From positions 1 through 64,000 of the forward strand of contig NZ_NBOE01000006.1 of assembly GCF_002104515.1 (NCBI RefSeq): a DNA stretch of 64,000 bases. The letters are read 5' to 3'. Positions 1 through 8,573 of this stretch are shown here, piece by piece. The stretch's first letter is position 1, and each line of letters opens with the position of its first letter. Under the pieces are notes generated by a model, which saw nothing but the letters and a program-made list of their open reading frames with translations, was not told the DNA's origin and made no database searches. Source of the DNA: Colwellia polaris. GTDB taxonomy: Bacteria > Pseudomonadota > Gammaproteobacteria > Enterobacterales > Alteromonadaceae. A program made the translations under genes and the position numbers.

Positions 1-386
1 CAGAAGATTCAACGCACACCAGTGTAAAGCTGCGCTGCGAGCAAGCCACACAAAGCCAACAACCCAAAACCCTCATGCCCTTTGTTGGAAACCCCAGAGA
101 AAACATGCCCAAAGGCCTACCGTTTGAATTGACTGACTATTTACAATTAATCGAACTCACCGGTCGTTGTATCAGAGAAGATAAACCCGGCTACATCGAC
201 GAAAACCTACCAAGCATATTGAGCCGATTAAACATATCACCTGAAAACTGGCTAATCATCACCACTGAATTTAAAACACAGTTTCATGGTGCAATAGGCC
301 GCGAAGATGTACTCAGTGATTATTGCGAACACCAACAGCTCAAACGACGACAAAACTTAAGCCACTGCAAAAAACTCTTTGCGTAA
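1..386 (+). pseudogene. IS200-like (Y1/RAYT-type) transposase, C-terminal part
   Basis: The reading frame is open from the first bases of the window to a TAA at 384-386, so this is the 3' part of a gene that begins outside. The segment PFVGNPRENMPKGLPF followed by a conserved tail (TGRCIREDKPG, LPSILSRLNI) is what I recognise from the C-terminal extension of the roughly 320-residue IS200-like transposases common in Shewanella, Vibrio and Colwellia. The catalytic HUH and Tyr motifs would lie upstream and cannot be seen, so I cannot say whether the full gene is intact. An internal ATG at 75 is unlikely to be the real start. A second transposase remnant follows about 220 bp downstream. Confidence 0.72.
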
Positions 387-610
387 ACTCCAGATTTACC
401 GATTTTAAACACCATAAAGTCAACAAGTCAGTACTTGAGGTTGATACTTGCCAGAAAATTGATGTATTAGTATAGTTTAGGCCTAAAATGTTAATTTCGT
501 TTCTATTCTTTGTTAAAAGCAGTCATTTGGCCATGACAAAGAGCAAGATATTATAATATCGCTGGTATGTGATGAGGCTTTATTTAGAATGAGTGTCATT
601 ATTAATTTGA

Positions 611-1144
611 AACCCTCTCTTTAAAAGCAGTGAAACCTACCATACAGAGCAAGAAAAACGGCGATTAAAACGCAGTAAAGGCAGGCCAAGGCTCTTTACA
701 CAAGGCGACTTTAATTTTGACCCAACCAGCAATAGCTGCATTTGCCCTGCAGGCAAAACCCTTTGGCGACAAAGTACAAGCATCATCAGCCAAGGTAAAA
801 GCTACATTCGATTTACGGGCTATTTAAATGACTGCCGGTTTTGCCCACTGCAAAAGCAATGTATGCGAAAGCCGCCCAAATCAACCGGACGACAAGTCCA
901 GCTCTTAACGAACCTGGTACAAAATGTCAGTCACAGTGACCGAATGAAAGTAAAAATAGACAGTCCCATTGGACGACGGCAGTATAGTAAAAGATTAGGC
1001 GCAATCGAACCGGTATTTGGCAATATCACCGTCAATAAAGGTATGAATAAATTCACTTTGCGTGGACAAGATAAAGTGAACACCCAATGGAAAATGTATT
1101 GCCTTGTTCATAATATTGAAAAGTTAAGAAACAATCTGCATTAA
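611..1144 (+). pseudogene. IS1182-family DDE transposase, C-terminal fragment
   Basis: A frame open from just after a TGA at 608-610 to the TAA at 1142-1144 encodes about 177 residues without a credible start. It carries the cysteine cluster CICPAG...DCRFCPLQKQC followed by RMKVKIDSPIGRRQYSKRLG and a YCLVHNIEKL tail, typical of the C-terminal half of IS1182-type transposases, including the R-x-Y-x2-R glutamate region near the end. The N-terminal DDE part is absent and only non-coding sequence lies upstream. It is a decayed element. The first ATG (863) would give only a 93-residue fragment. Confidence 0.75.
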
Positions 1145-1343
1145 GGCCTAAAAGCCCAACATCACACGAAAAACCAGCCTCAAAACGACATAAACCACTT
1201 AATCATCACCCTTAATAAACCTTTAACGATGCAAAAATAAAAATCGTCCAAAAACGTAAACGTTTTTGATTGTTAAAAGAAAATAATCCAGTTAGAGTAT
1301 TTTGATTAAAAATTATATAAAAAACGAGTAATTCTACAGGCTC

Positions 1344-1775
1344 GTTAGGTGTTTCTCTAGTGCGGGTGAATTTAAAAAGTATTCTAGGAATAATCATTGC
1401 TGTTTTATCTACGGTTATGGTGTTTTTCGGTCTTCAACTTATCGGCGCCCTACACTGGGTTACCAATGTAGGCACTTATAAAGAAATTGAACTCACTAAA
1501 AGTCAGTTGATGGAAGAACCCCAAGAAGATGTCGTTGATTTATTTCTTGAAATTTTACAGCAACATAATGGCTTTATGCTCAAAGAAAATGAGTTATATT
1601 CATTTGCATTCTATGTTGTAATTGGTTTGGTTTTATCGCTCATAGCATCGCTAATTTATAATTGGTATTGTGTTAAAACACCTAACAAGAAAATTAAGCG
1701 GGACTGCTAACAGTTTGCTCGGTTTCGCTCCGCTTCACATTTTAGCAAACTATTAATCAGTCCCTTATTTGGGCG
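1344..1775 (+). mobile_element. Integron-type gene cassette 1
   Basis: The segment begins at a core-site-like heptamer GTTAGGT (1344-1350), carries one promoterless gene (1360-1710) and ends with an attC-like palindrome whose R'' box ACCTAAC (1680-1686) is the exact reverse complement of that 5' heptamer. This is what is expected when a circular cassette with one attC has been inserted by cleavage after the G of GTTRRRY. No integrase gene is visible in the window, so it may be a cassette cluster lacking an integrase, or the edge of an array continuing elsewhere. Confidence 0.72.
1360..1710 (+). CDS. Hypothetical two-TM membrane protein (cassette gene)
   Basis: A 116-residue protein with hydrophobic segments at about residues 8-30 and 81-101 separated by an acidic soluble stretch (KSQLMEEPQEDVVDLFLEIL), and a basic C-terminus (NKKIKRD). 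I do not recognise the family. The start is a GTG ten bases after the cassette boundary; a second GTG at 1366 is equally possible and no strong ribosome binding site is seen. The 3' end of the gene lies inside the left arm of the attC site. The very short 5' leader and lack of a promoter are typical of integron cassette genes. Transcription would have to come from upstream. Confidence 0.6.
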   Translation: MRVNLKSILGIIIAVLSTVMVFFGLQLIGALHWVTNVGTYKEIELTKSQLMEEPQEDVVDLFLEILQQHNGFMLKENELYSFAFYVVIGLVLSLIASLIYNWYCVKTPNKKIKRDC

Positions 1776-1781
1776 TTATAA
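1680..1781 (+). repeat. attC-like recombination site (cassette 1)
   Basis: Imperfect palindrome of about 100 bp: R'' ACCTAAC (1680-1686), GGGACTG (1700-1706) pairing with CAGTCCC (1758-1764), AGTTTGCT (1712-1719) pairing with AGCAAACT (1744-1751), and R' GGGCGTTATAA ending at 1781. Between the arms is a short GC-rich apical part (CGGTTTCGCTCCGCTTCAC). The GGGACTG/CAGTCCC arms and the GGGCGTTAT end resemble Vibrio-type attC sites. The expected crossover is between G1775 and T1776. Confidence 0.78.
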
Positions 1782-1795
1782 CCCTAGGGGAAGTC

Positions 1796-2353
1796 TTGCT
1801 AAAATTTGATAAGTTTGCACTGTACTTGATGATACCGTTAGTTATTATTTTGTTTATTGTCGGTATGGGGCACGATTTTAGACCAAACAGAAATCCATTT
1901 TTGAGCCTACTAGGTATAGTTTCTGCCGCAATTATTTCAATTTATTGCTTTAGGTACCAATTCTTCGTTTGGTTACCGAAGAATAAAATAAAGCGGTACT
2001 CAATTAAGTGGACTATTAATGTATTTATCACTCTTTCTGTTATCCCCTTATTAGCCCTATTTTTCGGTAATATTGCATTTTCTTCAGGTGTAGGGAAAAT
2101 ATTAACTTCTTTAACAGGTACTCAGTTAGAACCAACAATTGTAGGGGCTGAAGTTGTTTATGTTACTAATTCAAGAACGTGGTGTCATAAGTACCTTGAA
2201 TCCGAAGCGCTAGGGGGTGGGACGATTGGAATTAAGTTTTGCATTGACGATGATGTATATAATCACATCAGTAATTCAGTAGAACTTAAACTTATTAGTA
2301 AACAATCAAATTACGGATATTTAGTCGAAGAGTGGAGTGTTATCGGGTTATAA
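1796..2353 (+). CDS. Hypothetical multi-TM membrane protein (cassette gene)
   Basis: About 185 residues with three hydrophobic segments (roughly residues 8-28, 38-56 and 75-100 from the TTG at 1796) and a C-terminal soluble domain containing two cysteines (TWCHKY, IKFCIDDD). Family not recognised. I prefer the TTG at 1796 because AGGGGAAG lies at 1786-1793, just upstream. A TTG at 1769 would place the start inside the attC site, and ATG 1829 would cut into the first membrane segment. The stop codon (2351-2353) lies inside the R'' box of the next attC, as is common in compact cassettes. Confidence 0.6.
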   Translation: MLKFDKFALYLMIPLVIILFIVGMGHDFRPNRNPFLSLLGIVSAAIISIYCFRYQFFVWLPKNKIKRYSIKWTINVFITLSVIPLLALFFGNIAFSSGVGKILTSLTGTQLEPTIVGAEVVYVTNSRTWCHKYLESEALGGGTIGIKFCIDDDVYNHISNSVELKLISKQSNYGYLVEEWSVIGL

Positions 2354-2400
2354 CAACACGCCCTGAGGTGGACCGCAAGCATTAAAACTTGTTTTCCACC
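2348..2400 (+). repeat. Left half of a second attC-like site (truncated)
   Basis: TTATAAC at 2348-2354 is the exact reverse complement of the R' heptamer GTTATAA (1775-1781) that opens cassette 2, as expected for the R'' box of that cassette. It is followed by ACGCCC and a GGTGGA/TCCACC inverted pair (2367-2372 and 2395-2400). I find no matching GGGCGTTRRRY right end nearby, so the site seems to have lost its right half or to be strongly diverged. Confidence 0.55.
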
Positions 2401-2662
2401 GCATATTTTAATAGCGGCGAGCCTTTGCTTTTTAAGGCCGCTAAGTACGTTGATTCATCATACGCTGTCTTTGTTTTCCAACACCGAAATAATATTCTTA
2501 TCCACTTAAAAGCCAGTGACCTTATGATAGTGTTATGTGGCTTTCCTTTACTTTTTTGTTGTTCATAATACGCCTCGGCCCAAGTTGGCCTCTATTTAAG
2601 CTGACCATTTAAACATTAGCCTAAAAGCGCACAGGGCAGCTCTCAAAAAAGCTCAGCGATAG
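2401..2662. other. Intergenic stretch without a recognised gene
   Basis: No convincing coding frame. It holds a small hairpin (AGCGG...CCGCT, about 2413-2443) right after the truncated attC. A GTTATGT at 2532-2538 resembles a core site but lies too far from the attC left half to complete it. It looks like decayed sequence between the cassette remnant and the downstream repeat. Confidence 0.4.
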
Positions 2663-2877
2663 TAATACCCATTGGAATAAATAATCGATCAGTTTAAGGC
2701 GGTTTAAATCGTCAATAACTGCGTTGTTTTCAATCCCAATAGCCCGCTATTACTCGATAATATGCTCCTGCATTGCCCGAATGACTTACATCCATGTAAT
2801 AATCAATCAAACGCCTTGTTATTGAACAACTTATCCTCGCTTAATATTGGTCAATAACTTATTACATTTGGTATAAA
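2663..2877. repeat. MITE-like intergenic repeat with imperfect terminal inverted repeats
   Basis: About 215 bp bounded by TAATACCCATTGGAATAA on the left and, on the opposite strand, TTATACCAAATGTAATAA on the right, an imperfect terminal inverted repeat. No coding capacity. The interior contains TGCGTTG, then 11 bases, then the near-palindrome AATAGCCCGCTATT (2738-2751). The same arrangement occurs in the 231-bp elements at 32872 and 50327. This is the only copy of this particular end type in the window. Its mobile nature is inferred from the ends and the shared core. Confidence 0.55.
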
Positions 2878-2926
2878 TATAAACTATCGCCGAATATTAA
2901 CGTAGCCAATTTATTCAGCTAATTTA

Positions 2927-4885
2927 CTAACCAAAAAGACCTTTTAATTTATCTTTGAGTTTGTCTTTAACCTTTTCTTTTACTTTATCTTTAGCGCCGG
3001 AGCTTACATCAGGGCGTATTTTTACTTTATGAAATGGTCCGGTAATTTTAATCGGTATTACCACACCAGAGTCAGTACTTTCTGCTGCTTGCCCTTGAGT
3101 TGACGCTACTAATTTTGATTTAATATGCAAGTTAACCTTGGTTTCAGGTAAGTCGATATCACCAGTGCCCGATATTCTGATAAAGGGATTATCTAAAGAC
3201 AAATTATCAGTATTAGCGACACCGTTATTAAGTGTAAATTTCCCGGTTAAAGCGGCAAAGTCGGTTTTTTCTGCATTACTAAAGTCACTGTCTAAACTTA
3301 CTGCAGATAAGTTACCTTGCATTATGTTACTCGCACTTTTTGCAATAGCGGCTAAATTTAAGCCTTTAACTGCACCGTCGATAAAGCTAATGTCGAGCTG
3401 GCCATTAAGTTTATTAATAAACTCACGTTGGCTAAGCCCTTGAGTTGAAAGATCCCAAGATAATTGACCTTTACCTAGTAGTTTGTCAAAGCCAATTGCA
3501 TCGGTAAGTAAGGGCTCGGCGTTAATATTAGCTAGCTCAAATTTAGTCGTGATCTGGTAAGGCTTTTTACTCGCATTAACGCTAATTTTACCGCTGCCAT
3601 TACCTTCATAACCCTGGAAACTTTTTAATTGCACATCAGCAACACTATTGTTTAACACAATCGCTAATTCATTTTTACCAAGCTTGATATCACGTACCAA
3701 TAGTTGACTCGATTGAATTGAAATATTGGCATTTATTGACCCTAATGCTGACAAATCAACCGGGGTATTATCCCAAACTATGGGTTGAGCCGCTTTATCA
3801 TCGCTTGGTGGTGTTTCAACGACAGTGCTTGGTTCAGGCAAGTATGGATTTAGATCAAGCACGCCTAAATCGATTTTACTGGTAATATTAACTGGCGTTG
3901 TTAAAGCTATGCTAGTTGTGCCTTTAAACTCGAGGGCGTCTAAACTAACAATTAACTGTTCTAGACTCAGCTTATTGTTAGTAAAGCCAATATTACTTTT
4001 AATTGAAAACTTATTGAATGCTTCATCTTTAGCTGGCAATTGAATATTTTGCCAGTTGAGTAGCTCTTTAACCGAGTCACCGGAAACCGATAACTTGCCG
4101 CTTAACTCTTTGCCCTGTTGTATAACTTCACCTTGGTAATTTAATTTCAGCAAAGCGGATGATAAATCTAATTCTACAGAAAATGGCTGATTATTTATGG
4201 CCTTAGCGGGTGAAGTTATGCTCGATTCAAGCTCAAGCACTTGCGCCATATACCTTACACTGCCTGTGAGTTTAAGAGGTTGTTGTAAAGAAGGCAGTTT
4301 TACCGCTAAATTTAGTTGGTCGATAACCTGTGTTTGCTTATTTTGATGATCAATAAAAGTGAGCTTGCCACCATTAATTTCTACTTGGCCTAAACTAATA
4401 TCAAAACCGTCGGGCAGGTTTACCGACTGACCTTTATTTGATTGCTCCTCTGCATTATTTTCTTTACTGTTTTCTGTAGTTTTTTCAGCGCCTGTTAATG
4501 TTGAAAACTGCCAATTAACACTGCCATCAATATTCTTCTCTAAGAGGATGTCAGGATTATTAATCACAAACTTTTCAATCGCCAATTCTCCCGAAAACAC
4601 TGAAAGCCAAGGGATATGAATCAGTAACTCGTTAATACTCGCCATGTCTGACTTAGAGCCACCAGCCGCATTAGAAAAATGCACATCTTTTAATGTTACA
4701 GACAAGCTAGGAAAAACACGTAAACTCTGCTCGCCATTAACCGTTAATGTACGTCCGGTAGATTGTTCAACGTTAGTACTGACCCGGTTAACAATATCTT
4801 CTGTTGAAATTAACTGTGTTGCAACCACAGCTAATAAAATAATGGCAAGAATAAATATAATGAAGGATTTTAAAAATATGTTCAT
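2927..4885 (-). CDS. asmA: AsmA family protein
   Basis: AsmA-like proteins are large inner-membrane-anchored proteins facing the periplasm, implicated in outer-membrane lipid homeostasis. The 652-residue protein from ATG 4885 has an N-terminal membrane anchor (about residues 4-25), then the typical AsmA start (NVEQSTGRTLTVNGE, PSLSVTLKDVHFSN), a long beta-rich body and the AsmA C-terminal region (LSLDNPFIRISGTGDIDLPE). It ends in a lysine-rich tail (KDKVKEKVKDKLKDKLKG). A longer frame reaches 4984, but the 33 extra residues lack the anchor topology, so the start at 4885 is preferred. It is divergent from htpX. The length and domain order fit the family. Confidence 0.88.
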   Translation of the reverse strand: MNIFLKSFIIFILAIILLAVVATQLISTEDIVNRVSTNVEQSTGRTLTVNGEQSLRVFPSLSVTLKDVHFSNAAGGSKSDMASINELLIHIPWLSVFSGELAIEKFVINNPDILLEKNIDGSVNWQFSTLTGAEKTTENSKENNAEEQSNKGQSVNLPDGFDISLGQVEINGGKLTFIDHQNKQTQVIDQLNLAVKLPSLQQPLKLTGSVRYMAQVLELESSITSPAKAINNQPFSVELDLSSALLKLNYQGEVIQQGKELSGKLSVSGDSVKELLNWQNIQLPAKDEAFNKFSIKSNIGFTNNKLSLEQLIVSLDALEFKGTTSIALTTPVNITSKIDLGVLDLNPYLPEPSTVVETPPSDDKAAQPIVWDNTPVDLSALGSINANISIQSSQLLVRDIKLGKNELAIVLNNSVADVQLKSFQGYEGNGSGKISVNASKKPYQITTKFELANINAEPLLTDAIGFDKLLGKGQLSWDLSTQGLSQREFINKLNGQLDISFIDGAVKGLNLAAIAKSASNIMQGNLSAVSLDSDFSNAEKTDFAALTGKFTLNNGVANTDNLSLDNPFIRISGTGDIDLPETKVNLHIKSKLVASTQGQAAESTDSGVVIPIKITGPFHKVKIRPDVSSGAKDKVKEKVKDKLKDKLKGLFG

Positions 4886-5207
4886 AGCAGCTCTTAGGTA
4901 ACTAAAGTTATTGCCTACTATAGTAAAAAAGAAGATTAAATTCATCGAATAGGCAAATAAAGACTCGAGTATTTTGTAAACCAAGCAAATAAATGCATTA
5001 AGTAAATTTGCTGTACAAATAGGTTGGGGTTCATGCCGTAATATAGGTTTTAAAAATCGTATTATACCTATAACGTTACTAAGTTATCGTGATGCTGACT
5101 CACCTAAAACACTCGTGAAAAATATACAAACAAACACAAAAAATGTATTGATTAAAAATAAATTAGACATATTATGTCAAGGTTGCGATCAATTACTGGA
5201 GTTTAAC
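4886..5207. other. Divergent intergenic region asmA/htpX
   Basis: AT-rich region between two divergent genes; promoters for both must lie here. I see no clear operator, repeat or small gene. Confidence 0.4.
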
Positions 5208-6080
5208 ATGCAGCGTATTGTCTTATTCTTATTAACTAACTTAGCGATTATGGTTGTGCTAAGTATTACCATGAGCATTTTAATGTCAGTATTTGGCATT
5301 GATCGTCAGGGCATGGGCGGCTTACTGGTTATGGCGAGTGTTTTTGGTTTCGGTGGTGCTTTTATTTCATTGCTAATGTCTAAATGGATGGCAAAGCGCT
5401 CTGTTGGTGCTTATGTGATTGAACAACCAAAAAATAACACTGAAAAATGGTTACTTGAAACGGTTAAGCGTTATGCCCAACAAGCTAAAATTGGTATGCC
5501 TGAAGTAGCCATTTTTGATTCACCCGATATGAATGCTTTTGCAACCGGTGCCAATAAAAATAATGCCTTAGTAGCGGTTAGTACTGGTTTATTGCAGCAC
5601 ATGACACAAGAAGAAGCTGAAGCAGTTATTGGCCATGAAATTAGCCATGTCGCTAATGGAGATATGGTAACGCTAACGCTAGTGCAGGGGGTAGTAAACA
5701 CCTTTGTAATTTTCTTGGCTCGAGTGATTGCTGGTCTTATTGATAACGCTACTCGAAGCAATAATTCAAATGGTGCAGGTTTAGGTGGCTTTGCTTATTT
5801 TGGTATCGTATTTGTATTAGAAATGCTGCTAGGTGTGCTAGCGAGTACTATTGTGGCTTGGTTTTCAAGAAAAAGAGAATTTCGTGCAGACATTGGCGGT
5901 GCAAAGTTAGCTGGTACATCAGCAATGATTGGTGCTTTAGAGCGACTTAAACGTAGTCAAGAAAGCCATTTAGAGGGTTCTATGATGGCATTTGGTATAA
6001 ATACTAAGTCTTCATTTAGCCAATTATTTGCAACGCATCCGCCGTTAGAAGACCGCATTAATGCATTAAAGTCTATCTAG
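5208..6080 (+). CDS. htpX: Protease HtpX (membrane zinc metalloprotease)
   Basis: Membrane-bound M48 metalloprotease that degrades misfolded membrane proteins together with FtsH. The 290-residue protein starts at ATG 5208 ([15 protein letters not shown]), preceded by GGAG. A longer frame from 5115 adds a polar stretch not seen in the family. Zinc ligands are visible in HEISH (H143, H147) and E224 in [10 protein letters not shown]. Two N-terminal and two central membrane segments fit E. coli HtpX in order and length. It is followed by a strong hairpin terminator. In E. coli htpX is under Cpx control; no CpxR box is obvious here. Confidence 0.96.
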   Translation: MQRIVLFLLTNLAIMVVLSITMSILMSVFGIDRQGMGGLLVMASVFGFGGAFISLLMSKWMAKRSVGAYVIEQPKNNTEKWLLETVKRYAQQAKIGMPEVAIFDSPDMNAFATGANKNNALVAVSTGLLQHMTQEEAEAVIGHEISHVANGDMVTLTLVQGVVNTFVIFLARVIAGLIDNATRSNNSNGAGLGGFAYFGIVFVLEMLLGVLASTIVAWFSRKREFRADIGGAKLAGTSAMIGALERLKRSQESHLEGSMMAFGINTKSSFSQLFATHPPLEDRINALKSI

Positions 6081-6137
6081 AAATACGGTTATAAAAGCAA
6101 AGTTTTATCGGTAAACACGCTTGCTAAATGATATGTA

Positions 6138-6165
6138 AAAAGCGCTAACCTTGGTTAGCGCTTTT
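6138..6165 (+). terminator. Rho-independent terminator after htpX
   Basis: A 13-bp perfect stem AAAAGCGCTAACC with a TT loop and the complementary arm ending in a T run. It is symmetric enough to serve both the htpX transcript and the opposing gene at 6284. Confidence 0.85.
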
Positions 6166-6283
6166 TATTTTCAGTGCACCGACCTATAAGTAGCTTAACG
6201 AATATTTAAAGCGCCTAATGCTGTTAATTTGGTGCTTTTGTGAATTCTTACCCTGCTAGAAAGATAAGTTCCTTTCAACAAAT

Positions 6284-7066
6284 TTATAATGCAGGAGCAT
6301 AGTGCTCAGGGTGTGCTAATTTAAAATCATTAATAACATTTTGAAATTCTTTGTTTTTATAAAGTTCTTCCGATAATTGTTGATATTTTTTAGCTGAATG
6401 AGCAATTTTAGATTTTTTTGATAAAGCAATAAAAAGTAATGCGGCATCATCTAAATCGACGGTCATTTTCTTCATACCTTTATTACTCGAACTTTGAAAC
6501 TTTTCGAGTTCGTTAAACTCAGTTGAAATGACAACGTCAACTTTACCCGCGGCTAAAACACGAAATGCAGCCGCCATATCATTAACGTAAACTTTTTCAA
6601 AGTAGTCATCGGGCGCATTATCAAATTTTTCAAACTGTTTTATGCCCTTTAATACCGCTATTTTTAACCCCTTAAGATCTGCAAACTTAGTTATTGTTGG
6701 GCCGTTTTGGTTAACATAAAGAGACTTCTTACTTAATGATCCATATACCAGTAAATGTGCGAATTCTCGGCGTTCAGGTGCGTCTAAAAGGCCCGACATA
6801 ATATCCACTTTGCCAGCTTTTAACATGCCTAAACAACGCCAAATAGAGTTGTCCTTTGTATATTGAATTTCATAACCGAGTTTATTAAATAAATAGCTTG
6901 TAGCGGCAATATTTTCACCAATAGGTGCTTGATTGGGCTGTACAATCTGGTAAGGCGGAAAATGTGAAACGCACATGGTTAATACTTTATCTTTAGCAGC
7001 AAAGACTGAGTTTGTGTGGGAAATTGATAATATAAATATCAAAAAAGGAATATATTTTTTTAACAA
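6284..7066 (-). CDS. Periplasmic amino-acid-type solute-binding protein
   Basis: 260 residues with a signal peptide (cut after about residue 23, VFAA) and a family-3 extracellular solute-binding fold: VLTMCVSHFPPYQ at the N-terminus, DIMSGLLDAPERREFAHL in the middle and LKGLKIAVLKG in the second lobe. No permease or ATPase genes lie nearby. It may be a stand-alone ligand sensor or binding protein, as is common in Alteromonadales, rather than an ABC transporter part. The start is a TTG (7064-7066); no better ATG keeps the signal peptide and no strong ribosome binding site is seen. Ligand unknown. Confidence 0.82.
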   Translation of the reverse strand: MLKKYIPFLIFILSISHTNSVFAAKDKVLTMCVSHFPPYQIVQPNQAPIGENIAATSYLFNKLGYEIQYTKDNSIWRCLGMLKAGKVDIMSGLLDAPERREFAHLLVYGSLSKKSLYVNQNGPTITKFADLKGLKIAVLKGIKQFEKFDNAPDDYFEKVYVNDMAAAFRVLAAGKVDVVISTEFNELEKFQSSSNKGMKKMTVDLDDAALLFIALSKKSKIAHSAKKYQQLSEELYKNKEFQNVINDFKLAHPEHYAPAL

Positions 7067-7390
7067 TGTAAGGGCTCAAAACTAGGGCGTAAAACTTTAT
7101 ATATTATAAGGTAAGTAAAAAAAGAAATACAATATAGAGAGCAAGAGACTTTATTTGAAATAAATGATACTGACGGGTAACTAGGTTACAGTAAAGTTAA
7201 GCCACCTCAACTATAAAATAAATTTCAGACGATAAGTTTAGGCCTGCTGATTACACAATAAAAAATATATTTTTTAATATTATGCGTTAAATTCATTTGC
7301 TAAATTATTATGTCCAATTATTTTACAGTAATTATAACGTTGTGAATTTTAAAATATTTAATATATTGAAATTTAATAATAAATTATAGT
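7067..7390. other. Intergenic region upstream of the first PEP-CTERM gene
   Basis: Very AT-rich. Its left part must hold the promoter of the reverse-strand solute-binding gene. The right part contains the conserved 17-bp box at 7311-7327 (separate entry). No gene seen. Confidence 0.4.
7311..7327 (+). promoter_or_regulatory. Putative activator box of PEP-CTERM gene 1
   Basis: TGTCCAATTATTTTACA, an imperfect palindrome. It ends 65 bp before the GG of the sigma-54 promoter at 7392, the same distance as in PEP-CTERM gene 2 and within one base of gene 3. It is a good candidate for an enhancer-binding-protein site; the cognate activator is not identified. Confidence 0.55.
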
Positions 7391-7407
7391 TGGCTTGCTT
7401 TGTGCTT
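7390..7407 (+). promoter_or_regulatory. Sigma-54 promoter of PEP-CTERM gene 1
   Basis: GTTGGCTTGCTTTGTGCT: GG at 7392-7393 and GC at 7404-7405 with exactly 10 bases between, matching the -24/-12 consensus (TGGC...TGCT). The start codon is about 115 bp downstream. Confidence 0.68.
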
Positions 7408-7520
7408 TTAGCTGTTTTGTGGATTAATGAGTGTGTCTAGCTTAGAAAACAGTAAGTGATGTTGTTTCACTTTAGTATTTACCTCAAGAGAGTTTGCTGA
7501 GGGATTAAAAGGAATATCAA

Positions 7521-8147
7521 ATGAAATTTAAAATTTTGAAAGTTGCAATTGTAAGTATTTTTTTGTCTGTAAGTAGTTTTGCTAGTGCTACTTTGATACC
7601 TTTTGGTATACAAACCGATATCGATACAAGTACCTTAACCAATAACGGATGGAGTTTAAACTTTCAGTCAAGCTGGGGATCACAAGACGCCCATGACTAC
7701 GATATGTTTGCTGGAATTGCTCTAGATGAATATGTCTTTATTGGCGCATTAGATATAGGAACTAATAACATAGCCTTAGGCTCTGCTGTGCTTTATTCTG
7801 ATTTGTTAAACTATACCTTAGGTAATGCTACGAACGACTATAACGGTGCATCTTGGTATTTTAGAAACGATTACTCAATGGGCTTTGTTGATATAGGTGA
7901 AACAGTGACTTTAAACTCCGCTGATACATCTGCTGATAATGGTGCTTTATCAAAGTTATCATGGCATATGCATGATGACTATACTGCTGGATACAAAGTT
8001 GGAAACTATGCTAGTAACAGTAGCGGAGTGTATGAAAAAGTTGTATTTAGAGCTTCGGCAATCGACGTTCCAGAGCCATCTACATTGGCCATTTTTGCTT
8101 TAGGTATTATGGGCTTAGCATCACGTAAATTTAACAAGAAAGCTTAA
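7521..8147 (+). CDS. PEP-CTERM sorting domain protein 1
   Basis: 208-residue secreted protein. Signal peptide about residues 1-24 (MKFKILKVAIV...FASA), a beta-rich middle of unknown family (no cysteine), and a C-terminal sorting signal VPEPSTLAIFALGIMGLASR followed by a basic tail. PEP-CTERM signals are known to be processed by exosortases (EpsH/XrtA type) during export to the surface or exopolysaccharide matrix; no exosortase gene lies in this window. AGGAATATC precedes the ATG. The gene has its own sigma-54-type promoter and terminator. The last 81 bp plus the terminator are almost identical to those of the gene at 8684. Function of the middle part unknown. Confidence 0.85.
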   Translation: MKFKILKVAIVSIFLSVSSFASATLIPFGIQTDIDTSTLTNNGWSLNFQSSWGSQDAHDYDMFAGIALDEYVFIGALDIGTNNIALGSAVLYSDLLNYTLGNATNDYNGASWYFRNDYSMGFVDIGETVTLNSADTSADNGALSKLSWHMHDDYTAGYKVGNYASNSSGVYEKVVFRASAIDVPEPSTLAIFALGIMGLASRKFNKKA

Positions 8148-8167
8148 TGATTTCTTCTTTAAATGTG

Positions 8168-8201
8168 TAAAAACATCAATTGTTATGATTGGTGTTTTTT
8201 T
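8168..8201 (+). terminator. Terminator of PEP-CTERM gene 1
   Basis: Stem ACATCAAT/ATTGGTGT with a 7-base loop and a T7-8 tract. The sequence is repeated almost unchanged after the other two PEP-CTERM genes. Confidence 0.82.
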
Positions 8202-8494
8202 GTATCTGGTGAATTCAAATATGCAGCCTAGATGCATTAAGTTTATTAATTTTTGAAGTTATTGTTTTGTTATTTACTGCGCTATTTAAGCTGCTTGGAG
8301 TGTACTGTTTTAGATATTATTGATATCAATAGATAGCGTTAACGAAACTAGCTCGGCAAACTAGTTTTAAATTATGCGCCCTTGAAGGTACATTTTTTAG
8401 TGTTTATATTATTGAACCACCATGACAGGTTTTATAACAAAATATTAAATAGTTAGATTTTTATCAAATATTCAATTAGTTAGTAACTTGTTTA
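8202..8494. other. Intergenic stretch between two PEP-CTERM genes
   Basis: AT-rich, no gene seen. It is followed by the promoter region of the second PEP-CTERM gene. No repeat other than those listed separately. Confidence 0.4.
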
Positions 8495-8511
8495 TGTCGA
8501 ATTATTTTACA
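8495..8511 (+). promoter_or_regulatory. Putative activator box of PEP-CTERM gene 2
   Basis: TGTCGAATTATTTTACA differs by one base from the box of gene 1 and likewise ends 65 bp before the GG of the sigma-54 promoter. Between the box and the promoter lies a long hairpin (8526-8570, AATAAACCCT/AGGGTTTATT outer arms). Confidence 0.55.
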
Positions 8512-8573
8512 GTTAATAAATAGACAATAAACCCTGTAAATTTATTTTATTGAAATTTATAGGGTTTATTCTT

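Noticed and set aside
1325..1345. ACGAG...CTCGT inverted repeat just before cassette 1 as a complete upstream attC
   Set aside because: Only a 5-bp stem and no R''/L'' boxes; at most a remnant or part of an attI-like site.
2532..2538. GTTATGT as a possible right core site for the second attC
   Set aside because: About 190 bp from the R'' box with no complementary arm sequence next to it, longer than usual attC sites.
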